A DNA stretch of 40,383 nt from UMGS363 sp051881775 (GTDB lineage Bacteria > Bacillota > Clostridia > Oscillospirales > Ruminococcaceae): positions 1 to 40,383 of the forward strand of contig JBJEQN010000091.1 of NCBI GenBank assembly GCA_051881775.1. Direction: 5' to 3'. The notes below the pieces were generated by a model. It was not told where the DNA came from and did no database searches. It was given only the letters and a program-made list of their open reading frames with translations. This document shows positions 1-6,824 of this stretch, one piece after another. Numbering within the stretch: the stretch's first letter is position 1; every line of letters starts with the position of its first letter. Both the position numbers and the translations under genes were made by a program.

Positions 1-5
1 TGCTG

Positions 6-2600
6 TTATTTAAGAACAAGCTGTCCGTCTGCGCAGTCTACAGTTATTGTCGAATAGGGTTCAAGGTCGTCTGCAATGATCTTCTTTGCTATCATTGTTT
101 CAAGAGAACTCTGGATAAACCTCTTAAGCGGTCTTGCGCCGTAAATGGGGTCGTAGCCGTTGTCTGCGATATACTCCTTGGCTGCGTCCGTAACGTCAAG
201 CGTTAACTGCTTGCTCTGAAGTCTTTTCTGCAGGCTCTTGAGCATAAGTCCGATAATAGGGAATATCTCCGTCTTTGTCAGCGGCTTGTAGAATACTATC
301 TCGTCAAGACGGTTGAGGAATTCGGGACGGAAGTGGGATTTAAGCAGCTTGTTTACGTTCTCCCTTGCTTCTTCGGAGATCTCGCCGCTGTCGTTTATGC
401 CGTCAAGGATATAGTCCGAACCAAGGTTTGAAGTAAGGATAATGATGGTGTTCTTGAAGTCAACCGTTCTGCCCTGTGAATCGGTAACACGTCCGTCGTC
501 AAGTATCTGCAGAAGAATGTTGAACACATCGGGGTGAGCCTTTTCAACTTCATCAAAAAGCACTACGGAATAAGGCTTGCGGCGCACCGCTTCGGTAAGC
601 TGACCGCCCTCCTCATAGCCAACATATCCCGGAGGCGCTCCTATGAGACGGCTTACGCTGTGCTTCTCCATATATTCCGTCATATCTATACGGACAATGT
701 TTGTTTCATCGTCAAAAAGACACTGCGCAAGAGCCTTTGCAAGCTCCGTTTTACCAACGCCCGTAGGTCCCATAAACAGGAACGAACCCAAGGGTCTGTT
801 GGGGTCCTGTATGCCTGCTCTTGAACGGAGTATGGCTTCGCTTACCTTTGTAACGGCTTCATCCTGACCGATAACACGCTGATGCAGTATGTTTTCAAGG
901 TTAAGCAGCTTTTCACGTTCACCCTCCATAAGCTTCGATACGGGGATACCCGTCCAACGTGCAACAACTCTTGCAATTTCCTCGTCGGTAACTCTGTCGT
1001 GAAGCAGGCTGTCAGCCTTGTTCTTTTCAGCCTCGTCCTCGGCGGCTTCAAGCTGTTTTTTCAGTTCGGGTATACGTCCGTAAGTAAGCTCCGCAGCCTT
1101 GTTAAGGTCGCCGTTTCTCTGCGCCTGAGCAAGCTCGCCGTTTGCAGCTTCTATCTGTTCACGGAGGGTCTGGAGGTTCTTGATGCTGCTCTTTTCGTTC
1201 TCCCAACGTGCCTTCATTTCGTTGAACTCGGAGCGCATTTCCGCAAGCTCCTTCTGAATCGAAGCAAGTTCTTCACGGGATAGCTTGCTGTCCTCTTTTT
1301 TAAGGGCAGTTTCGGCAATTTCCTGCTGCATTATCTTACGGGCAAGGTCGTCCATTTCCGCAGGCATGGAGTCCATTTCCGTGCGGATAAGTGCGCAGGC
1401 TTCGTCCACAAGGTCTATCGCCTTATCGGGGAGGAATCTGTCGGTTATATAACGGTTTGAAAGGGTAGCCGCCGTAATAAGTGCGGAATCCTGAATTTTT
1501 ACGCCGTGGAATACCTCGTAGCGCTCTTTAAGTCCTCTCAGTATGGAGATAGTGTCCTCAACTGTAGGCTCGTCTGCGGTAACAGGCTGGAAACGACGCT
1601 CAAGAGCAGGGTCCTTCTCGATATATTTGCGGTATTCGTCAAGGGTGGTCGCACCGATACAATGGAGCTCGCCTCTTGCAAGCATAGGCTTAAGCAGGTT
1701 GCCTGCGTCCATTGCGCCGTCGGTCTTGCCTGCGCCGACAATGGTATGCAGCTCATCTATAAAGAGGATTATCCTGCCGTCCGACTTCTTTACCTCGTTA
1801 AGCACCGCCTTTAAACGTTCCTCAAATTCGCCTCTGAACTTTGCGCCGGAAATAAGGCTGCCCATATCAAGGGAGAATACCGTTCTGTCCTTCAGATTTG
1901 CGGGAACGTCGCCTCTTACGATACGCTGTGCAAGTCCTTCAACGATAGCGGTCTTGCCGACGCCCGGTTCACCTATGATAACAGGGTTGTTCTTGGTCTT
2001 ACGGGAAAGGATACGGATAACGTTTCTTATTTCCGAGTCACGTCCGATAACAGGGTCAAGCTTGTTTTTCTTTGCAAGCTCAACAAGATCCTGACCGTAC
2101 TTTTTAAGAACGTCATAGGTGTCCTCGGGGTTGTCGCTCTGTACACGCTGGTTTCCTCTTACGCTTGAAAGAGCCTTGAGGAAGCTGTCCTTGTTTATGG
2201 CAAAGGTCTTGAAAATGCCCTCAATATTGCTGTTTGCCGTGTCAAAAAGGGCAAGCACGATATGCTCAACGGAAACGAAATCGTCACGCATCTGCTTTGC
2301 GGTCTTTTCTGCTTCGTTAAGGCATTTGTCAACGTCCTGAGAGATGTAGACTGTGTTTGCTTCCCGTCCGCTGCCCGTTACCTTTGGGAGAGCGGAGATT
2401 TTCTGAAGGAGAACGTTTTTAACGCTTTCGCTGTCAGCTCCTATGCTTTCAAAAAGCTGAGGTATAAGCCCGTTTTCCTGGTTCAGCAGGGCATAGAGCA
2501 GATGCTCCTGTTCAACGTTCATGTTCTGGTATTCGATAGCTGTGCTTTGAGCCGAGTTGATAGCGTCCAAAGATTTTTTTGTGAATTTGTTTGCGTCCAT
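6..2600 (-). CDS. clpB: ClpB-type AAA+ protein disaggregase
   Basis: This 864-residue protein has full ClpB length. ClpB is a cytoplasmic hexamer that threads aggregated proteins through its pore and works with DnaK. The N domain covers about residues 1-145. The first AAA+ module has Walker A GEPGVGKT at 210-217 and Walker B IILFIDE at 277-283. A long charged coiled-coil middle domain runs about 405-530; ClpB has it in this form while ClpA lacks it and ClpC has a much shorter one. The second AAA+ module has GPTGVGKT at 611-618 followed by VVLFDEVEKAH. The ATG is preceded by AAGGAGG at good spacing. Upstream I found neither a CIRCE nor a convincing CtsR repeat, so its heat control is not visible here. 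The stop codon lies 6 bases from the window edge. Confidence 0.97.
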   Translation of the reverse strand: MDANKFTKKSLDAINSAQSTAIEYQNMNVEQEHLLYALLNQENGLIPQLFESIGADSESVKNVLLQKISALPKVTGSGREANTVYISQDVDKCLNEAEKTAKQMRDDFVSVEHIVLALFDTANSNIEGIFKTFAINKDSFLKALSSVRGNQRVQSDNPEDTYDVLKKYGQDLVELAKKNKLDPVIGRDSEIRNVIRILSRKTKNNPVIIGEPGVGKTAIVEGLAQRIVRGDVPANLKDRTVFSLDMGSLISGAKFRGEFEERLKAVLNEVKKSDGRIILFIDELHTIVGAGKTDGAMDAGNLLKPMLARGELHCIGATTLDEYRKYIEKDPALERRFQPVTADEPTVEDTISILRGLKERYEVFHGVKIQDSALITAATLSNRYITDRFLPDKAIDLVDEACALIRTEMDSMPAEMDDLARKIMQQEIAETALKKEDSKLSREELASIQKELAEMRSEFNEMKARWENEKSSIKNLQTLREQIEAANGELAQAQRNGDLNKAAELTYGRIPELKKQLEAAEDEAEKNKADSLLHDRVTDEEIARVVARWTGIPVSKLMEGEREKLLNLENILHQRVIGQDEAVTKVSEAILRSRAGIQDPNRPLGSFLFMGPTGVGKTELAKALAQCLFDDETNIVRIDMTEYMEKHSVSRLIGAPPGYVGYEEGGQLTEAVRRKPYSVVLFDEVEKAHPDVFNILLQILDDGRVTDSQGRTVDFKNTIIILTSNLGSDYILDGINDSGEISEEARENVNKLLKSHFRPEFLNRLDEIVFYKPLTKTEIFPIIGLMLKSLQKRLQSKQLTLDVTDAAKEYIADNGYDPIYGARPLKRFIQSSLETMIAKKIIADDLEPYSTITVDCADGQLVLK

Positions 2601-2894
2601 AATAAAAACCTCCTTGAAAATTCATTTTGTCTATTTTAAACGGCAGAAAAACCGCCGGATAAAATCAATTTTGATTCTGCGCAATTTGTTTGTTTAAAAA
2701 GAACGGGGTCGAAACTGTTGCAAATGCACAAATTTGTACTTTTTTTGCGTTTATTTTTCTACCGCACGCTTTTTTGGTTAAATTGTAATAAGGGGATTTG
2801 CGGTATTTAATTAATATATATAAATAAAGTGAAAATTATGTCGCCGGTTTGTCATATTATAAAGCAAAAGGGGGAAATCTGCGATAAAAAACAC

Positions 2895-2923
2895 TTGTTA
2901 TCCGGCATATTGGGATTTATAAT
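2895..2923 (+). promoter_or_regulatory. sigma-A-like promoter of the 3003-3269 gene
   Basis: TTGTTA, 17 bp, TATAAT. It lies about 80 bp before the start codon. The rest of the 2601-3002 gap is AT-rich, holds the ribosome site of clpB, and shows nothing else I can name. Confidence 0.6.
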
Positions 2924-3002
2924 ATATTTGCAGCTGTATTAAGATTATATAAAGATTTTCGGGCAGATGATATGAGCCGAAAAATGAAGAGGAGAAAATC
3001 AT

Positions 3003-3269
3003 ATGAATGTAATAAGAGAAATAAGCACTGCAGGGAACAGACTTGTTTACCGCCTTACGGAGGATGAGCTTGATGACGGCACCCGACGATACGGAGTAAG
3101 CGTTTCAACAACACTTTTCGGAAAACTTGAAGAAGCGGCGGTGCCGGATATTTCCTCCTGCCGCAGCGACGCTGAAAGATTCCTGCTTCTGGCTGCGGAT
3201 AATTCCGTTCTGCCGTCTACACTTTGCGAAATTGCGGAGGAATATGTTGCCGCCTGTTATACCGTCTGA
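3003..3269 (+). CDS. small conserved protein, possibly DUF6514 family
   Basis: This 88-residue protein has no signal peptide and no membrane segment. Its pattern, a basic N-terminus with LVYRLTEDE, then YGVSVSTTLFG, then ADNSVLPSTLCEIAEEYV, resembles a small uncharacterised family of Clostridia proteins that I believe is DUF6514; this is from memory and needs a profile search. The ATG follows AGAGGAG by 8 bases, and a promoter lies at 2895-2923. It is transcribed toward smpB, which has its own consensus promoter, so co-function is not implied. Function unknown. Confidence 0.75.
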   Translation: MNVIREISTAGNRLVYRLTEDELDDGTRRYGVSVSTTLFGKLEEAAVPDISSCRSDAERFLLLAADNSVLPSTLCEIAEEYVAACYTV

Positions 3270-3301
3270 AAAACAGCTTGTATAAACTAAAGTCAAAATG
3301 C

Positions 3302-3330
3302 TTGACAAAAGCAGATCAGCGTGTTATAAT
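3302..3330 (+). promoter_or_regulatory. consensus sigma-A promoter of smpB (and probably ssrA)
   Basis: Perfect TTGACA, 17 bp, TATAAT, 43 bp before the smpB start. The tmRNA gene begins 4 bases after the smpB stop with no second promoter visible, so one transcript probably supplies both partners. Confidence 0.85.
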
Positions 3331-3372
3331 TGTTTATTACGAAACCACTTGTTGTACAAAGGACGTATAGCT

Positions 3373-3837
3373 ATGGATAACTCCGCTTTTAAAACTATTG
3401 CCGAGAACCGTAAGGTGCGGCACGAATATTTTATACTCGAAAGCTTCGAAGCAGGCATAGAGCTTGTGGGAACGGAAGTAAAATCCATCCGCAGGGGCGG
3501 AGTTAATCTTAAAGACAGCTGGTGCGTCATTGAGGACGGCGAGATGTTCGTAAACGGTATGCACATTTCACCTTACGACCACGGCAACGTGTTCAACAAG
3601 GACCCTATGAGAGTCCGCAAGCTGCTTATGCACAAAAAGCAGATAATGCAGCTTATGGGAAAGGTGAAGCAGGAAGGGCTTACGCTCATTCCCGTTTCCA
3701 TCTATTTCAAGGGTTCTATGGTAAAAGTCCAGGTGGGACTATGCAAAGGCAAGAAGCTGCACGATAAGCGCGAGGATATGGCTGCAAGGGCTGCGAAGCG
3801 TGATATTGAGCGTGCCGTCAAGGTGAATAACCGCTGA
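3373..3837 (+). CDS. smpB: SsrA-binding protein SmpB
   Basis: This 154-residue protein has the usual SmpB length. SmpB binds tmRNA and brings it to stalled ribosomes for trans-translation. Recognised family stretches are the N-terminal NRKVRHEYFI, then GIELVGTEVKSIR, then DSWC, the central HISPYDHGN, and the basic C-terminal tail with LCKGKKLHDKRED, which reaches the decoding centre in known structures. I start at the ATG at 3373, which has AAAGGA 9 bases upstream and begins the conserved sequence. A longer reading frame opens at 3298, but its first 25 residues cover the promoter. The gene is immediately upstream of ssrA, its RNA partner. Confidence 0.97.
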   Translation: MDNSAFKTIAENRKVRHEYFILESFEAGIELVGTEVKSIRRGGVNLKDSWCVIEDGEMFVNGMHISPYDHGNVFNKDPMRVRKLLMHKKQIMQLMGKVKQEGLTLIPVSIYFKGSMVKVQVGLCKGKKLHDKREDMAARAAKRDIERAVKVNNR

Positions 3838-3840
3838 AAC

Positions 3841-4190
3841 GGGGATGTAAAGGCTTCGACGGGGACTTTGAAACATAATAAGCGGGTAGAGATGCGCTAA
3901 TCTCTTTAAACGGCGCACGTTTTAAAATTAGACGACAACAATAATTTTGAATTAGCAGCTGCTTAATTGCTGCTCGTCTGACCGTTGAGTACCACGGCTT
4001 CGGATCAGGCGCCGATTAGTGGTGAACGTTACGGAAAAGCGCCTGCGTTTCCGTAATGTATTGCAGGCTACCAAGTCTTGCTGTGTGTTTGTTCACGGCT
4101 TGACGAGGGAACGTTAACAACAAACTACACCCGTAGAAAGTTGTGCGGATCGGTTTTCGGACACGGGTTCGATTCCCGTCATCTCCACCA
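3841..4190 (+). ncRNA. ssrA: transfer-messenger RNA (tmRNA)
   Basis: The 5' end GGGGATGTAAAGG..TTCGACGGGG and the 3' end GGGTTCGATTCCCGTCATCTCCACCA are diagnostic. GGGGATG pairs with CATCTCC to form the acceptor stem (one G-U), a T arm precedes it, and CCA is encoded. The tag reading frame ends with codons 3931-3963 giving DDNNNFELAAA and a TAA at 3964; the exact resume codon cannot be fixed by eye. The tag marks incomplete proteins for proteolysis. It lies directly behind smpB. Confidence 0.97.
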
Positions 4191-4216
4191 AATCTTCCAC
4201 ATACATTTTGTGGCAA

Positions 4217-4250
4217 AGAGCTGTGTTTTTTCACGGCTCTTTTTCTTTTA
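4217..4250 (+). terminator. intrinsic terminator of smpB-ssrA
   Basis: AGAGCTGTG, a six-T loop, CACGGCTCT (one G-U), then TTTTTCTTTT, 27 bases after the tmRNA CCA end. Confidence 0.85.
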
Positions 4251-4317
4251 CCACGATTAATAGTATAACTGTATATTATGTATATTTTATAATAAATTTG
4301 TGTATATACAGTAAAAA

Positions 4318-4344
4318 TTAGCACTCTTTGATTTGGAGTGCTAA
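4318..4344. promoter_or_regulatory. perfect CIRCE operator (HrcA site)
   Basis: TTAGCACTC, 9 bp, GAGTGCTAA matches the classical CIRCE consensus in both arms. CIRCE is bound by the heat-shock repressor HrcA and normally stands before groESL or hrcA-dnaK. Here it lies 32 bp upstream of the -35 of a consensus promoter (4377-4405), and the next gene is the M13 peptidase. No groES or groEL is present in the window. Confidence 0.9.
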
Positions 4345-4376
4345 TCTGTGCTTCAAAAATTTTTGGGGGGAGATAC

Positions 4377-4405
4377 TTGACATAGCTTAAATAATGTAGT
4401 ATAGT
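4377..4405 (+). promoter_or_regulatory. strong sigma-A promoter after the CIRCE
   Basis: TTGACA, 17 bp, TATAGT. A transcript from here would run through about 85 bases with a GAAGGAG motif at its end, then through two palindromic elements, to the M13 peptidase start at 4776. It is the only good promoter seen for the 4776-9984 operon. Confidence 0.75.
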
Positions 4406-4493
4406 ATTATTGTACTAATCATTTAATACATAAATGCAAAAGCAGAGTACGCTGCTGTAAAACGGTACTCGGTTCTTTGTTGAAGGAGCATTA

Positions 4494-4654
4494 ATACTAA
4501 TTCCAAATCAACCTATAGACAAATCCGACAGCTATAACCCAGCCACTCGTCGTCAAGCTCCCTTGCAAGGCACCAAGCATTGCTGCGGTCGCTTTCCTTG
4601 ATTGGCTGTGTTCTATCTGCCGACTTTGTCTATAGAACGATTTAGAATTAGTAT
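4494..4654. repeat. 161-bp MITE-like element with about 52-bp terminal inverted repeats
   Basis: The left end ATACTAATTC..AAATC..CTATAGACAAA..GACAG..CAGCCA reappears inverted at the right end (GAATTAGTAT outermost). The arms align over about 52 bases with roughly four fifths of positions identical. The element has no reading frame of note. The outermost bases can be read as a TA duplication around CTAATTC/GAATTAG, as in Tc1/mariner-type MITEs; that reading is inference. It separates the 4377 promoter from the gene it should drive. Confidence 0.8.
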
Positions 4655-4675
4655 AAAGTATGGCAAATGATGTTT

Positions 4676-4755
4676 GGGAAAAAGCCGATCAAATCGTTTC
4701 TGCCGTTTTTTGAGCATTTCTCAAAACGGTGATCCGCTTTTTCCTGATTTGACAC
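4676..4755. repeat. CGTTTCTGCCGTTTT palindromic element, copy 1
   Basis: It shares CGTTTCTGCCGTTTT, CATTTCTCAAAACGG and GCTTTTTCCT with the element at 9991-10101. CCGTTTTTTGAG and CTCAAAACGG form an internal hairpin, and GGAAAAAGC near the left is mirrored by GCTTTTTCC near the right. It lies just before the ribosome site of the M13 peptidase. Confidence 0.7.
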
Positions 4756-4775
4756 AATTAAAAGGAGGAAATATT

Positions 4776-6803
4776 TTGAAAGAGAAAATCATGCTTCGCC
4801 GCTGTAAGGCTGTTCTTGCGGCTGTGATAGCAATGTCGCTGCTGGGGGGCTGTGTTTCCGCTACGGAAGAGGCTGAGAACGCAGACGCTGCAGTTCAGGA
4901 AGTCACCGAAGCGATTCCCGTTACTGAGATATTTGCCAAGGACGATTTCTACGGCTGCGTAAACCTTGACAGGCTGGATTCTATGGAAATAGGCTTCGGA
5001 AAAGCGTCCGACGGTTCCTTTGATGAAACTCAGGACATCATTGACGAGCGTGTAAGATCAATGATAAAGGAGATAGGCGAAAGCGATGAAGCCTTCTCCG
5101 CAGGAAGCTGCGAACAGCTTATCCACGATATATACGTTAACTACAATGAGTTTGAAAACACCTGCGACAGCTCCGAGGCTACCTTTTCCGCCGTATTTTC
5201 CGAGATAGACGAGGCACAGGACATCAGCGGATTTATGATGGTCTGCGCCGGACTGTACCGTGATTACGGCGTTGAGGTCATGCTCAGCGTTGAGACCGAT
5301 ATGAACAGGCTGGATGCAAAGAATTACGGCGTATATGTATCGGGAGGCGCTGCTGTTTATAACAGCTTCAGCTTTGAGAATATGATGAAGAGTACCGCTG
5401 CCGCTTTGTCGGTAAAGTCGTTTAACGAAAGCTTCCTTAAGGCCTTGGGCGTTGATGCGGAAACAACGGAAGAACGTGCCGAAGATATGGTCAACATTGC
5501 TATGGATGTGGCACGGAACACCGATATTGAGGTGCTGAAAGACTCTAATCCCGTTAAGTACATAACAGAAGTCACGGCGGATGAAATGAACGGCATATTC
5601 ACAGGCTTTGATTTTTCGGAGTTTGTGAAGGCTATGGGTGCCGAAACGCTCCCCGAGGTTTATTATACTCTTGATAAGAATCAGCTTGAAGCTGTAAACA
5701 GTGTGCTTACCGAAAGCGATCTTACTGCCCTTAAGGATTATGCCAAAGCGTCCTTCGCTTCCCAATACGGCTATTTTCTTCCCGACAGTATGAAGCATAT
5801 GCGTGACAAATATTATGCCATGCCGAAAACAAACCGTGAAAAACTCATCATTGATGAGATGAGTATGCAGTTCCCCGACATTATCGGCGAGGCTTATGCA
5901 AAAAGATATACCGATGAGGCTGTTCTTGAAGCTGTTGAAGAGATGTGTGAGGAGCTGCGCAGTTCCTGCTATGACCTTATCGGCAATGCAGAGTGGCTTT
6001 CCGAGGGAACAAGGGAGCTGCTGCAGAAAAAGCTGGGCAACCTAAAGTTCCTTATCGGCGCTCCCGTTTATGATGCAGACAATTCCGACAGAGTTGGGCT
6101 TATCGGAAGCGACCTGCTGCAGACGCTCATAAATATCAATGCGGAAGACGCAAAGCGCTCTCTTTCGCATATCGGCGAGGAATACAGCTCCGATATAGTA
6201 GGTATGCCTCCGCAGACCGTAAACGCCTGCTATGACACAAACAACACTATTACCATACCTATGGGGATAACTCTTCCTCCCTTTTTTGATATTGAACGCT
6301 CGGATGCAATGAATTACGGCGCTCTCGGCACAGTTATCGCTCATGAGATGTCCCACGCATTCGATTCAAACTGCATTGACTTTGACGCAGACGGAAATTA
6401 TGACCCCCACTGGCTCCCGGAAGCAGACAGGCTTGCCTTTGAGGAAAAAATGCGGCTTACCGAGGAGTATTACAGCAAATTCACTATTATGGATGTTTAC
6501 CACGTTGACGGAGAAAATACCCTTGGCGAGAATTTTGCCGACCTTGGCGGAGTGGAGTGCGTTATGTCGGTATTTTCCGGTGATGACGAAAAGAAAGAAG
6601 TGCTTGAAAGCTATGCGGCTTTGTGGTGTACTCTGGAAAACGACATTACCGCTCTTGAGGCGCTCAGATATGACGTACACAGCCCTGCGATAGTAAGAGT
6701 AAACGCAGTAGTTTCCTCTTGTGATGATTTTTACAGGCTTTATGATGTCAAGGAGGGCGATGGAATGTATATCGCTCCCGAAGACAGAGTAAGCAGATGG
6801 TGA
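4776..6803 (+). CDS. M13 (neprilysin/PepO-like) metallopeptidase lipoprotein
   Basis: M13 enzymes are zinc endopeptidases that cut oligopeptides. The zinc site HEMSH is at residues 523-527, with the third ligand in ENFADLGG at 585-589, and the family substrate-strand motif NTITIPMG..LPPFFD lies before it. The C-terminus GDGMYIAPEDRVSRW matches the family end (usually CxVW). A basic N-terminus, hydrophobic stretch and lipobox LLGGC predict a membrane-anchored exported lipoprotein. I start at TTG 4776 because GGAGG lies 7 bases upstream, giving 675 residues; the frame is open to 4674, but the extra N-terminus is encoded by a repeat element. It forms an operon with the ABC transporter genes that follow (21-base gap). 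Its substrate is not predictable; processing or degrading a peptide handled by that transporter is inference. Confidence 0.93.
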   Translation: MKEKIMLRRCKAVLAAVIAMSLLGGCVSATEEAENADAAVQEVTEAIPVTEIFAKDDFYGCVNLDRLDSMEIGFGKASDGSFDETQDIIDERVRSMIKEIGESDEAFSAGSCEQLIHDIYVNYNEFENTCDSSEATFSAVFSEIDEAQDISGFMMVCAGLYRDYGVEVMLSVETDMNRLDAKNYGVYVSGGAAVYNSFSFENMMKSTAAALSVKSFNESFLKALGVDAETTEERAEDMVNIAMDVARNTDIEVLKDSNPVKYITEVTADEMNGIFTGFDFSEFVKAMGAETLPEVYYTLDKNQLEAVNSVLTESDLTALKDYAKASFASQYGYFLPDSMKHMRDKYYAMPKTNREKLIIDEMSMQFPDIIGEAYAKRYTDEAVLEAVEEMCEELRSSCYDLIGNAEWLSEGTRELLQKKLGNLKFLIGAPVYDADNSDRVGLIGSDLLQTLININAEDAKRSLSHIGEEYSSDIVGMPPQTVNACYDTNNTITIPMGITLPPFFDIERSDAMNYGALGTVIAHEMSHAFDSNCIDFDADGNYDPHWLPEADRLAFEEKMRLTEEYYSKFTIMDVYHVDGENTLGENFADLGGVECVMSVFSGDDEKKEVLESYAALWCTLENDITALEALRYDVHSPAIVRVNAVVSSCDDFYRLYDVKEGDGMYIAPEDRVSRW

Positions 6804-6824
6804 GAAAGGAGGAAATGAACCGAA

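Noticed and set aside
4016..4324. 102-codon frame antisense to tmRNA
   Set aside because: The region is fully explained by the tmRNA, its terminator and the CIRCE; frames across tmRNA are frequent annotation errors.
4483..4500. Remnant of a groES gene start after the CIRCE promoter
   Set aside because: GAAGGAG is present but no groES-like codons follow; only the repeat element does. Kept as a hypothesis in findings, not as a pseudogene.
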